Source: Rurimicrobium sp040387755
GTDB lineage: Bacteria; Bacteroidota; Bacteroidia; Chitinophagales; Chitinophagaceae
Direction of reading: 5' to 3'
Assembly: GCA_040387755.1 (NCBI GenBank)
Contig: JAZKDB010000002.1
Coordinates: 1-64,000, forward strand
DNA: 64,000 nucleotides
Below the pieces are notes generated by a model, which worked only from the letters and a program-made list of their open reading frames with translations, had not been told where the DNA came from and did no database searches. Shown piece after piece: positions 8,492 through 15,845 of this stretch. A program made the translations under genes and the position numbers. Positions within the stretch are counted from its first letter, which is position 1, and each line of letters opens with the position of its first letter.

Positions 8492-9628
8492 TTAACTGTG
8501 TACAATGGTATTTACCAAGGTTTTGGCCACCCGGCTACCCAGTGCTACGCCCATTCCACCCATACGGAATGCACCATAGACTCTTGGCGAAAAGGCCTTG
8601 ACTACAGGTGTTTTGGTATTTCCAAAGGCCATAATGCCCGACCATCGCTGTTCTATCTCAAATTTTGTATCGGGTAAAATAACACTTCTCAGGATTTTAT
8701 CCAGCTTGTGTTGTATTGCATCATTTAGTTTCAGTTCTGTTGTTCTTTCTGTCTCAAAATCCAGATTTCGTCCGCCACCAAACAAAACCCTGTTGTCTAT
8801 GGCGCGGAAATAATAATAGCCATCATCCATATGGAAAATCCCTTTGAACTTTAGTGCAGCAATGGGTTTGGTGATGAGTACTTGTCCACGTCCCGGAATA
8901 ACTTCTTCATTGGGTAGCAGTTGAGGAGTAAATGCATTGGTGCAGATGTACAGATGTCTACAGCGTAATGCCCACTGCTCTTTGCGCAGACCATCCGGAA
9001 CAAAAACAAGCACTTCATTTTCTTTTTCTTCAAAATGACTGACTGCTGTGTTGGTTTTGATTTCGATATTGTTTTCCAGCGCAAGGTCGCTCAGTGCACG
9101 AAGCATTTTTCCGGTATTTAACTCTCCTTCGCAACAGTTTTCTATCAGGGCTTTGGTATAATCTGCAGAAAAACCAAAGTCGGTAATACGTTCATTTGCC
9201 AGACGAAAGGCTGCTTTGCCTGTAACAGAAGACAGCAATTGATTTAAATATTCCAGTTGCTCCAAGGCCTCAATTTTAGAAGCATCAATCAATTCGTGAC
9301 TGCCATTTTCGGCATAGCCTATTTTGTTATCCCCAAGTCTGTGTCTTAATATTTCAAGGCCTTCTTTTCGTGCTTCAAAAAGAGCTATGACTTCATCTGT
9401 TGGTGTTGTTTTCAAATCGGCCAATAACTCTGTAACACTACCCATGCAGGCAAAACCGGCATTACGAGAACTGGCACCTGTGCTCATCATGCCGCGCTCC
9501 AAAATCAGGATTCTTTCTTTGGGGAATTTTGCTCTGAGCTCCAAAGCAACACTCATACCAACAATGCCCGCACCGATGACGATGTGGGCATATTGTGTAA
9601 AAGATTGTTGCTCCCAATAACTGAACAT
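8492..9628 (-). CDS. FAD-dependent oxidoreductase, DAO (D-amino acid oxidase) family
   Basis: The N-terminal dinucleotide-binding motif GAGIVG (residues 18-23) begins an ADP-binding fold, followed by SSRNAGFACMGS, typical of DadA/PuuB-like amine oxidases. The 378-aa length and the C-terminal GGMGVALGSRVA segment, which closes the FAD site, fit the DAO family. Substrate is probably an amino acid or amine (inference). It lies 7 nt downstream of the haem-binding protein gene on the same strand, so the two are likely cotranscribed; the link between them is not obvious. Confidence 0.85.
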   Translation of the reverse strand: MFSYWEQQSFTQYAHIVIGAGIVGMSVALELRAKFPKERILILERGMMSTGASSRNAGFACMGSVTELLADLKTTPTDEVIALFEARKEGLEILRHRLGDNKIGYAENGSHELIDASKIEALEQLEYLNQLLSSVTGKAAFRLANERITDFGFSADYTKALIENCCEGELNTGKMLRALSDLALENNIEIKTNTAVSHFEEKENEVLVFVPDGLRKEQWALRCRHLYICTNAFTPQLLPNEEVIPGRGQVLITKPIAALKFKGIFHMDDGYYYFRAIDNRVLFGGGRNLDFETERTTELKLNDAIQHKLDKILRSVILPDTKFEIEQRWSGIMAFGNTKTPVVKAFSPRVYGAFRMGGMGVALGSRVAKTLVNTIVHS

Positions 9629-9635
9629 AGGCTTG

Positions 9636-10112
9636 TTATTGAATAACTAAACGCAAAGAGTCCTGTTCCAGTTTGGTGGCCATCAGGTTTGCCCAATTGA
9701 TTAAGGTATTCGCCTCTTCTTTGGTGAGTTTGGCATCTTTATGTATCCAGGTGTAGCTTTCCAAAGGCATTTCACCATCGGTTACTTCTCCTGCTATTTC
9801 ATTAAACTTCTTAATCTTACGCTTCATTTTATAAGCACCAAATTCTGAGAAATTCAGTTCGTCTTTACCTTCGTCGATATGATGATTGAGCCACCATGAA
9901 ACAGGCTGGATGCTGGCATACCAGGGATAATTGGTGTTGTTGCTGTGGCAATCATAACAAGCCTTACGCAGTATAATGGAAACATCATCGGGCACATTCA
10001 TTGTTACGCCAATATCATTGGGCTGACTGGTAGTGCTTTTGTTTTTTGTCGGTTGGATAAACTGTATGATTACCAAGACCACTAAGAGGCCAATGAAGAT
10101 TTTTTTAATCAT
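9636..10112 (-). CDS. Haem-binding domain protein (single CxxCH, membrane-anchored)
   Basis: From the ATG at 10112 the protein is 158 aa: a hydrophobic anchor at residues 4-19, then a periplasmic domain with one c-type haem motif C52-Y-D-C55-H56 and further conserved HH and W residues. This matches the PF14376-type haem-binding domain of Bacteroidota. A longer reading from a TTG at 10157 is rejected because a TAnnTTTG promoter element sits at 10133-10140, inside that extension. Probable role: periplasmic electron transfer or haem carriage. The FAD oxidoreductase gene follows after 7 nt. Confidence 0.8.
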   Translation of the reverse strand: MIKKIFIGLLVVLVIIQFIQPTKNKSTTSQPNDIGVTMNVPDDVSIILRKACYDCHSNNTNYPWYASIQPVSWWLNHHIDEGKDELNFSEFGAYKMKRKIKKFNEIAGEVTDGEMPLESYTWIHKDAKLTKEEANTLINWANLMATKLEQDSLRLVIQ

Positions 10113-10132
10113 TATTTTGTGTTTTTGTGTGG

Positions 10133-10140
10133 CAAATTTA
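10133..10140 (-). promoter_or_regulatory. TAnnTTTG -7 element (minus strand TAAATTTG)
   Basis: Exact -7 match 20 nt upstream of the ATG at 10112, facing the haem-binding protein gene. It decides the start choice there and forms a divergent pair with the dut promoter. Confidence 0.55.
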
Positions 10141-10216
10141 ATCTTTAAAGGATTCAAATAATTTTTGTTGTGGTAAAATTAAAATGACTATTTCTTCTTT
10201 GCTTTTAGCTAAATGA

Positions 10217-10224
10217 TATATTTG
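10217..10224 (+). promoter_or_regulatory. TAnnTTTG -7 element of dut (TATATTTG)
   Basis: Exact -7 match followed by GC, 16 nt before the dut ATG. A TTTG at 10198-10201 could be the -33 box, with short spacing (15 nt). Confidence 0.55.
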
Positions 10225-10240
10225 CGCATCAAACTATAAG

Positions 10241-10681
10241 ATGGCTGTACAAATAGAAATTATCAATCAATCGCATCACCCGTTGCCCGAATACCAAACC
10301 AGCGGTTCGGCAGGGATGGATTTAAGGGCAAACCTCACAGAGAGTATCACTTTGCAACCCATGGAGCGCAAATTAATTCCAACCGGTTTGTTTATTGCTT
10401 TGCCTGAAAGCTACGAAGCACAAATTCGTCCACGCAGTGGTTTGTCTATCAAGCGCGGACTTACTTTGGTGAATGCTGTAGGAACAATTGACAGTGATTA
10501 CCGTGGCGAATTGATGGTGCCCATCATTAACCTGTCGGCAGAAGCACAAACGATAGAAGATGGCGAACGTATTGCCCAGATGGTGATTGCGCGTTACGAG
10601 CAGGCTACTTTTTCGTTGGTGGATGTATTGAGTGAAACACAAAGAGGTGCCGGTGGATTTGGTAGCTCGGGTACAAAATAA
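10241..10681 (+). CDS. dut: dUTP diphosphatase
   Basis: Homotrimeric dUTPase converting dUTP to dUMP and pyrophosphate, protecting DNA from uracil. All five family motifs are in order: SGSAGMDLRA, RPRSGLSIKRG, NAVGTIDSDYRGEL (with the catalytic Asp), GERIAQMVI and the C-terminal RGAGGFGSSG arm. The length of 146 aa is standard. It is 9 nt upstream of cmk on the same strand, giving a pyrimidine-nucleotide operon. Confidence 0.97.
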   Translation: MAVQIEIINQSHHPLPEYQTSGSAGMDLRANLTESITLQPMERKLIPTGLFIALPESYEAQIRPRSGLSIKRGLTLVNAVGTIDSDYRGELMVPIINLSAEAQTIEDGERIAQMVIARYEQATFSLVDVLSETQRGAGGFGSSGTK

Positions 10682-10690
10682 TCTGGGTAC

Positions 10691-11374
10691 ATGAAAAAAA
10701 TCACGATAGCCATAGATGGTTATTCTTCTTGCGGTAAAAGTACGATGGCCAAACAACTGGCTGCCGAGCTGGGCTATATTTTTGTCGATAGCGGGGCTAT
10801 GTACCGGGCTATCACGCTCTATTTTCTGGAGCATCAGGTGAATACTCATGAGCCGGATAGGGTAGCAGAAGCATTGGCACAAATTCATCTTGGCTTTGCA
10901 TGGAATACCGAAACGCAACAATCTGACATTTTATTAAACGGCGCAAATGTAGCGGGGCAAATACGCGAAATGCATGTGGCTGCCAAGGTAAGTGAAGTGG
11001 CTGCTTTGCCCGCTGTTCGTCATTTTGCAGTAGCGCAACAGCAGAAACTGGGACTTGAAAAGGGTATTGTAATGGATGGAAGGGATATCGGGACTGTTGT
11101 TTTTCCGGATGCCGAACTGAAGATATTTGTTACCGCCAGTATTGATGTACGTACCCAAAGGCGTTATGATGAATTGAAATTTAAGAATCCTGGTATCAGT
11201 AAAGACGAAGTGCATGAAAACCTGTTGGCCCGCGATTATGTAGACAGCACCCGTGCCGAAAGCCCGCTCAGGCAGGCCGAAGATGCTATCCTGTTGGACA
11301 ATAGCCATATCAGCCGCGAAGAGCAATTACAAATGGTGCTGAGCTGGGCCAGAAAGAGAATGGGATTGGAGTAG
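10691..11374 (+). CDS. cmk: (d)CMP kinase
   Basis: Cytidylate kinase phosphorylating CMP/dCMP with ATP. P-loop at residues 10-18 (GYSSCGKST), DSGAMYRAIT CMP-binding segment near 34-43, and MDGRDIGTVVFPDAELK in the core identify the family. The length of 227 aa is usual for the long bacterial type. It is cotranscribed with dut. The + strand has no strong terminator before the convergent minus-strand genes. Confidence 0.97.
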   Translation: MKKITIAIDGYSSCGKSTMAKQLAAELGYIFVDSGAMYRAITLYFLEHQVNTHEPDRVAEALAQIHLGFAWNTETQQSDILLNGANVAGQIREMHVAAKVSEVAALPAVRHFAVAQQQKLGLEKGIVMDGRDIGTVVFPDAELKIFVTASIDVRTQRRYDELKFKNPGISKDEVHENLLARDYVDSTRAESPLRQAEDAILLDNSHISREEQLQMVLSWARKRMGLE

Positions 11375-11454
11375 GGGTTTCTATTACCGATTTGTCTTTT
11401 CTTGTTTTTGCGATATCAGCATTTTATAAAGGAAACTTTTAAGATGCTCTGCAG

Positions 11455-11835
11455 TTATTTCCTCTTATTCAATGCAACTAGCATTAGCGAAGATATCAGA
11501 CACATCGCTACTGCTGCAATAATCATGGGTGTTTCTTTTTGCAGAATGCCAATGATACAATCGCCGATGAACATCACCAAAAAGAAAACATAAGCAATGG
11601 TGAGCATTGGCACTGACTTTTTAATTGCAGCAAAGGCAAAAATGAAACCCAGGGCAAACTGCCGCGTAGCCCACATATATAGCAGGTAGTCTACACCCTT
11701 GGCCTTGAGGTCTACTGTTTCTACTACCGATTGGGGTGAAAAGAATAAGGATAAACTGACCATTATCTCCATTAATGCAAAAATCCCGGTTACAATGAGT
11801 ATCCATTTGGGCAATTGTTTCTGAATATCGGTCAT
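11455..11835 (-). CDS. Small four-helix membrane protein, unknown function
   Basis: A 126-aa protein that is mostly hydrophobic, with four predicted membrane helices at about 10-32, 50-72, 76-95 and 100-122. I do not recognise a specific family; the layout resembles small DUF4267/DUF4345-type membrane proteins. It lies 35 nt downstream of the TPR-Arr gene and is probably the last gene of a minus-strand unit that starts with the Xre regulator. A role in export or membrane stress would be guesswork. Confidence 0.65.
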   Translation of the reverse strand: MTDIQKQLPKWILIVTGIFALMEIMVSLSLFFSPQSVVETVDLKAKGVDYLLYMWATRQFALGFIFAFAAIKKSVPMLTIAYVFFLVMFIGDCIIGILQKETPMIIAAVAMCLISSLMLVALNKRK

Positions 11836-11870
11836 CGTTATGTTGCTTTTTTTGTGAGTGGCGATGCAAA

Positions 11871-12614
11871 TTAATTAATAATCTCTCCTTTGTTGTTGTC
11901 CAGTTTTTTGCGCCATTGCTGTATGGCTTCGGGTGTTTGTTTTGCCCAATCGCTTAATTCTCCTGTTATCTTTAATGGTGCAAGTGTACGGTAAGAACGG
12001 GTAGGATTACCGGGAAATTTTTTGTCGGTGACATTGGGGTCGCTCTCAAAACCAGCCGTGGGCTCTACGATATAGACATGTTCGTCACCTTCTCCCTGAG
12101 CTAATGCTGCCGCTAGACCTGCGCCGTCGGGCAGGGCGGTGAAATAAATATGGTTCATCAGTAAATCGGCCTGATAATTGGATTTGTTGCCGGGGGTGAG
12201 TAAATCGCCTATCTGCAAAGCGGCCTTTGTGCCATGAAAAAAGGGGCCTTTATCGGTGGGATGGCTAAGGTATGCAGCGGCCAATTCATTATTCTCTTTA
12301 GCCTGTTCAGGCTTGTTCAGTTCATTATAGCATTTTGCCATGTTGGTATATAAAGAGGGTAAAGCACTTTTTATAGATTCGTCATCTATACTTAATGCAA
12401 AGCTCAGTGATGTCTCCAGCCATTTTAATTTGCCATCGGCATTATGCTGATGCCTTGCTACATAATATGCAGCAAGGTATTTTTCGAAGTCGTTTGTTGC
12501 TTCCTCCCATGCCTGAAGGAATATTTTGGCTGCTTCTTCGGGATGATTTTTTTCTTCCATTGCCATGCCCTGAAGGCATAGTCGGACAATGCTGTTGTTG
12601 GGGCTGAATTCCAT
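11871..12614 (-). CDS. TPR-like domain fused to rifamycin ADP-ribosyltransferase (Arr)
   Basis: Residues 124-247 align with the Arr family, which inactivates rifamycins by ADP-ribosylation: FFHGTKAALQIGDLLTPG, NHIYFTA, YIVEPT, DKKFPGNPTRSYRT. The catalytic triad known from mycobacterial Arr (H19, Y49, D84) corresponds to H127, Y157 and D192, with identical spacings of 30 and 35 residues, so the enzyme looks intact. Stand-alone Arr proteins are about 140 aa; here residues 1-122 form an extra alpha-helical region resembling TPR repeats (AAKIFLQAWEEA, YTNMAKCYNELNKPEQAKENNE). It lies 55 nt downstream of an Xre-type regulator gene. Rifamycin resistance is inferred; the TPR part suggests a partner or a different natural target. 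Confidence 0.85.
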   Translation of the reverse strand: MEFSPNNSIVRLCLQGMAMEEKNHPEEAAKIFLQAWEEATNDFEKYLAAYYVARHQHNADGKLKWLETSLSFALSIDDESIKSALPSLYTNMAKCYNELNKPEQAKENNELAAAYLSHPTDKGPFFHGTKAALQIGDLLTPGNKSNYQADLLMNHIYFTALPDGAGLAAALAQGEGDEHVYIVEPTAGFESDPNVTDKKFPGNPTRSYRTLAPLKITGELSDWAKQTPEAIQQWRKKLDNNKGEIIN

Positions 12615-12669
12615 TATATTTTTATTGTCAGTTTTAGGTTTTATTCTATCATTTCAGTAGGGGACAGGG

Positions 12670-13014
12670 CTAGGTCAGATCGTTGATTTTTTTGCTTATT
12701 TCTTTCAATTGTTTAAATGGTATAGAGGCCAAAGTTTCCCTTATATCTTTTACTGTTTCTGTGTGCTTTAAGTTGTTTAGCGGATGGTCTGGTGTTAAAG
12801 GCTTGTCGCTGTCTGCTGTAAAGAGGAGCAAGTCGTTAGGTTCGCAAACTAATGTTCTGCACAGCACTTCCAGGTGGTCAAGACGCATGCTTTTTGTGCC
12901 ACTGCTGAGGATGAGATTGGCTGAATGGGGAGAAATTCCTGCTTTGACCAGAAATGCGTAGGGTCTTGCGATGCCGCGGGCCTTAAATATGGGTGCCAGA
13001 TTGAATGATAACAT
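12670..13014 (-). CDS. Xre-family helix-turn-helix regulator
   Basis: A 114-aa protein with a Cro/C1-type HTH in the first about 70 residues (IARPYAFLVKAGISPHSANLILSSGTKSMRLDHLEVLCRTLVCEPNDLL). The C-terminal 40 residues are charged and helical and may dimerise. This group of short Xre regulators is common in Bacteroidota. The gene precedes the TPR-Arr gene on the same strand and follows the 21-bp repeat array, so it may control the Arr unit or itself through the array (inference). A variant -7 element lies 31 nt before the ATG. Confidence 0.8.
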   Translation of the reverse strand: MLSFNLAPIFKARGIARPYAFLVKAGISPHSANLILSSGTKSMRLDHLEVLCRTLVCEPNDLLLFTADSDKPLTPDHPLNNLKHTETVKDIRETLASIPFKQLKEISKKINDLT

Positions 13015-13044
13015 AATGATTGTATTAAAAGCTTTGATAAAGAT

Positions 13045-13053
13045 GCTAAAATA
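13045..13053 (-). promoter_or_regulatory. Variant -7 element upstream of the Xre regulator
   Basis: The minus strand reads TATTTTAGC, one base from TAnnTTTGC, placed to give a leader of about 24 nt. It sits at the edge of the 21-bp repeat array, so bound protein on the array could affect it. Confidence 0.35.
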
Positions 13054-13088
13054 CAGAAATAACTATATGAAAATACAAATAAGCCTGT

Positions 13089-13420
13089 CAATTTTTCGGA
13101 CTGTTCTTTAATTTTCGGAAAGTAATTTGCAAATTTTGGGAACTAATGTTTAAATTCTTGAAGTAAAGTTGATAATTATGGGAACAACTATGCAAGTTCT
13201 GGAATTGAAGTTGCAAGTTCCGGAATTGGAGTTGCAAGTTCTGGAATTGGAGTTGCAAGTTCCGGAATTGAAGTTGTAAGTTCCGGAATTGGAGTTGTAA
13301 GTTCCGGAATTGGAGTTGCAAGTTTCGGAATTGACTATGCAAGTTCCGGAATGGAGGTTGCAACTACCGGAATCTACTATGCAAGTTTCGGTAATTATTA
13401 TGCAAAAACTCTAAAGCGGG
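13089..13420. repeat. 21-bp tandem repeat array (about 15 units)
   Basis: Consensus core AGTTCCGGAATTGGAGTTG repeated with a strict 21-bp period. The central units (13192-13400) are nearly identical; those on the Xre-gene side (13089-13190) and the last ones at 13360-13420 are decayed but keep the register. Each unit holds the palindrome TTCCGGAA. Because 21 is a multiple of 3, the minus strand stays open as a QLQFRNL heptad repeat (91 aa). I read that as a side effect of the period rather than a proven gene. 21 bp is two helical turns, so all copies face the same side of the helix. There are no spacers, so it is not CRISPR. It lies upstream of the Xre regulator. Confidence 0.85.
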
Positions 13421-13529
13421 TCTATTCGATAAACTGTGGGGCGCTGGTTTCTGCATTTTCCAGTGTTATTTCAAAAGGCTTTTTCAATACCCGCTCTGCC
13501 GAATATTGTTCGGCAGAGCTAATGAGGTA
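13421..13529. other. Spacer between repeat array and NTF2-like gene
   Basis: AT-rich spacer containing a short inverted pair around CTCTGCCGAATATTGTTCGGCAGAG (13494-13518), i.e. CTCTGCCGAA with its near-perfect complement. This is a hairpin of the kind that could end transcription of the minus-strand NTF2-like gene. Confidence 0.45.
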
Positions 13530-13901
13530 TTAGTTTTTTGCTTCAACGACTGCAAGATTATGAATCAGTTTCCATTCATTGTCTGTATCCAACACAAGTG
13601 AATTATAGGATACAAAGTCATTTTCGGAGCTCTCTAAACGGAGTTTGACCATTGCAATGGTTCCGCTATCATCAATGCTTTCTATCATCATTTTTCGGGG
13701 CAGACCACCAAAAATGCCTTCTCTGATGTTGGATAGATACTTTTGCTTGTCGATAATGGTAACTCCTGCGCTTCCCATAAAGCCATTATTGCTTACTCTA
13801 AAGTCTTTGTGCAAGACTTTGTCTAATAATGCGACATCGCTGTTGTCTCCTCCTTTTACAAAGTTTGTGATGGCCTCTTCTATTTTTGCTTTAACTGACA
13901 T
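13530..13901 (-). CDS. NTF2-like / lumazine-binding-like small protein
   Basis: From the ATG at 13901 the protein is 123 aa and matches the SnoaL/NTF2-like fold (PF12893-type): IEEAITNFVKGGDNSDVALLDKVLHKDFRV, then a beta-rich half ending in NEWKLIHNLAVVEAKN. Such proteins bind or convert small molecules or only form dimers; no catalytic residues can be named here. An in-frame TTG at 13955 would add 18 residues that do not resemble the family, so ATG is preferred. It follows the DUF3830-like gene by 83 nt on the same strand. Confidence 0.7.
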   Translation of the reverse strand: MSVKAKIEEAITNFVKGGDNSDVALLDKVLHKDFRVSNNGFMGSAGVTIIDKQKYLSNIREGIFGGLPRKMMIESIDDSGTIAMVKLRLESSENDFVSYNSLVLDTDNEWKLIHNLAVVEAKN

Positions 13902-13984
13902 CGTATGTGTTGGTTTAATGATTTTGGCTGATTGAATTTCGGTAACGTTTTGCAATAATTATTTGTCTGGCAGGGCAATCGAAT

Positions 13985-14398
13985 TTAGATTACTGAAAAG
14001 GTCAATTCCATCGAACCGTTTTTCCAGATGTTATTGCCCAGTTCGGCTAATTTTTGACTGTCGTTTTGTGTCACTTTTGCAAAAATGTTGCAGGCGTCGA
14101 GTCCTTTTCCTTCGCCATAATAGATACCAAAGCAGCCTGCCGTTTTGGTACGGGATGGTTTTGAGGGGCCAAAGACTACTTCGCCGGCTTCGGTAAAGAC
14201 AGAGGCGTTTTCCTGAATGATATCGAGGGGTGGAACATCGTCTATCCATATCTCCTGACCCGAAACGCGGGCATGATGAAATGTACGGGTAAAGGGTAAG
14301 ATGCTGAGAAATGCCTCTGAAGTATGTGGTGCGGCATCGAGATAGAGTTCGAAATGTATTTCTGTATTGTCTGGTGTAGTGAGTTTAAATCCTTTCAT
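13985..14398 (-). CDS. DUF3830-like (cyclophilin-like fold) protein
   Basis: A 137-aa cytoplasmic protein beginning MKGFKLTTPDN. The pattern ELYLDAAPHTSEAFLSILPF...FHHARVSGQEIWIDD, then VVFGP...CFGIYYGEG, resembles the DUF3830 family, which has a cyclophilin-like beta-barrel without proven isomerase activity. Function is unknown. A variant -7 element lies 31 nt upstream. The first about 10 codons and the start region are duplicated in the intergenic repeat at 14743-14775. Confidence 0.65.
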   Translation of the reverse strand: MKGFKLTTPDNTEIHFELYLDAAPHTSEAFLSILPFTRTFHHARVSGQEIWIDDVPPLDIIQENASVFTEAGEVVFGPSKPSRTKTAGCFGIYYGEGKGLDACNIFAKVTQNDSQKLAELGNNIWKNGSMELTFSVI

Positions 14399-14428
14399 GT
14401 TTTGAGGTATTTATTAGTTGTTTTTTTG

Positions 14429-14437
14429 GCTAAAATA
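14429..14437 (-). promoter_or_regulatory. Variant -7 element upstream of DUF3830-like gene
   Basis: The minus strand reads TATTTTAGC, the same variant as at 13045-13053, at the same distance from its ATG (31 nt). Confidence 0.35.
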
Positions 14438-14510
14438 CAGAATTCAAGCCATAGGTAAATTAGCTCTTCTTTTGATTCCCTCTCTGCTTTATAATGTGTT
14501 GGTAAGGATA

Positions 14511-14775
14511 TAGACTTTAGCGTTTAGGATTCCCTCCCCGCAATAAGCGGGATATTCTACCTTCGTCGCCCGCCCCTGCCGGTACGGACTGGGGATGACA
14601 GCGTGTGGTGTAGTGATGGATATTGCAACGATTAGCGTATTGTGATAAATATGGAATGGACCTCAGCCCATCCCACTCAAAGGGGTATGAGGATGTAGAC
14701 TTTAGCGTTTAGGGTTCCCTCCTTCGTCGGGATGACAGCGTGTGGTGTAGTGAGTTTAAATCCTTTCATGTTTTT
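14511..14775. repeat. Intergenic direct-repeat cluster
   Basis: This gene-free stretch (14399-14887) holds two related copies of a unit with a 185-bp offset at its left end: TAGACTTTAGCGTTTAGG at 14511-14528 and 14696-14713. A second shared block, GATGACAGCGTGTGGTGTAG, starts at about 14595 and 14732, 137 bp apart, so the right copy has an internal deletion. The second copy runs into a 33-bp match to the start of the DUF3830-like gene (14372-14404 against 14743-14775). The left copy carries an internal inverted pair, CCCGC AATAA GCGGG. It looks like a dispersed intergenic element rather than a gene. Confidence 0.6.
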
Positions 14776-14887
14776 ATTGTTCTTGTATTGGCATTTGGTG
14801 ATTACCTGTTCTCCTTGTATCTAAAAATTTATCGGTCAATCATGTGCTGTATGGGGCAATTTGCAGGCTTTATACAGTGTCTTTCTA

Positions 14888-15316
14888 TCAGACATGTGTA
14901 GCCTCAAAACCGTCTTTTATGGCGGTCTTTAGTACATCTAGGTTGATGTCTTTGAGCTTTTTGAATTTGATACAGTACCCGCTTATGCTGGCTTTGCCGA
15001 GGTCTTTGCCATAGGTTTGAGACAGATAGCTTTTATCCTCGATACCCATGATGTAGACCGAGATTCCGCCTGTGTTGGCACTGAGGCCTATCTGGTAAAA
15101 TTCTCTGGTTTTGCCATCGGCATATTTCATGGTCTGCAGTCCGTAGCCAATATTGGGGTTAGAGACGGTTTTGTTTTCGCTGTTCTTGCCATCCAGAAAC
15201 CATAGTTTACACCCCGGCTTTAGCCCGGGAATGATGTGGTGCAATTCCTGCATGTCGTTGCGCTTTGCTTCGGGCTGAGTGCCGATATAGTCCCGGATTT
15301 GTTCTTGTATGTCCAT
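14888..15316 (-). CDS. DUF1801 domain protein (YdhG/YjhX-like)
   Basis: A 142-aa protein that fits the DUF1801 fold: an N-terminal helix (MDIQEQIRDYIGTQPEAKRNDMQELHHII), a central GYGLQTMKYADGKTREFYQIGLSANTGGISVYI and a C-terminal helix pair ending KTAIKDGF. Members are small cytoplasmic proteins of unsettled function, sometimes linked to iron-sulfur or intracellular carrier roles. It is isolated between two repeat clusters. Confidence is good for the family and nil for the activity. Confidence 0.7.
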   Translation of the reverse strand: MDIQEQIRDYIGTQPEAKRNDMQELHHIIPGLKPGCKLWFLDGKNSENKTVSNPNIGYGLQTMKYADGKTREFYQIGLSANTGGISVYIMGIEDKSYLSQTYGKDLGKASISGYCIKFKKLKDINLDVLKTAIKDGFEATHV

Positions 15317-15448
15317 ATAAATTATAGAATTAAGGCTTACTGTATTGCATGCTCAAATCTCGTTTAATTTTTACTTTTCGAGATTGGTTTTTTTTGATCC
15401 TTTGGCTTTTATTTTGATTGATGTGATAAGGTAACCAACAGTTTTTCC

Positions 15449-15530
15449 AGATTGCTTTGCTTCGTGTCTCGCAACCGTCGTTCCTCCTCCGCGCGCCGAA
15501 ATATAATGTACGTCACTGCGAGGCATGAAG
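15449..15530. repeat. Dispersed intergenic repeat, copy 1
   Basis: Begins AGATTGCTTTGCTTCGTG and continues with a CGTCGTTCCTCCTCCGCG core. The four copies at 15449, 15631, 15758 and 15846 share this head. Read on the minus strand, they give the peptide-like string SLRGGTTKQS that recurs as spurious ORFs in Bacteroidota genomes. Confidence 0.6.
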
Positions 15531-15630
15531 CAGTCTCTTTTTTCGTGGAAGAGGTCTCGAAATTAGTACCGAAATCAATTGATTGTAACTTTTTGCTCGC
15601 TCCAATTATAAAAAATTTGAGGATTGTTTC

Positions 15631-15757
15631 AGATTGCTTTGCTTCGTGCCTCGTAACCGTCGTTCCTCCTCTGCGTACCGAAATAATCGGCATCTTCGAC
15701 AATGACGTAAGCGTGTTGTTGGGTTGGGCAATTGGAGAGCTGGGTGTTTTTTGTTTT
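15631..15757. repeat. Dispersed intergenic repeat, copy 2
   Basis: Full-length copy (about 127 bp) with head AGATTGCTTTGCTTCGTG, middle AATAATCGGCATCTTCGA, and tail GACGTAAGCGTGTTG plus a GGGTTGGGCAATTGGAGAGC block shared with copy 3. Confidence 0.65.
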
Positions 15758-15845
15758 AGATTGCTTTGTCGTCGTTCCTCCTCCGCGCAATGACGTAAGA
15801 GTGTTGATGGGTTGGGTAAATGGAGAGCTTCGTGTTTTTTGTTTC
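15758..15845. repeat. Dispersed intergenic repeat, copy 3 (internally deleted)
   Basis: Same head and tail as copy 2, but the middle (GCTTCGTGCCTCG and AATCGGCATCTTCGA parts) is missing: AGATTGCTTTG joins directly to TCGTCGTTCCTCC and then AATGACGTAAGAGTGTTG. Confidence 0.6.

Noticed and set aside
13088..13363. 91-aa heptad-repeat protein (QLQFRNL) on the minus strand
   Set aside because: Open only because a 21-bp period keeps the frame free of stops; no ribosome-binding site or family support. Kept as a DNA repeat.
13089..13420. CRISPR array
   Set aside because: Units are contiguous with no unique spacers, and no cas genes are in the window.
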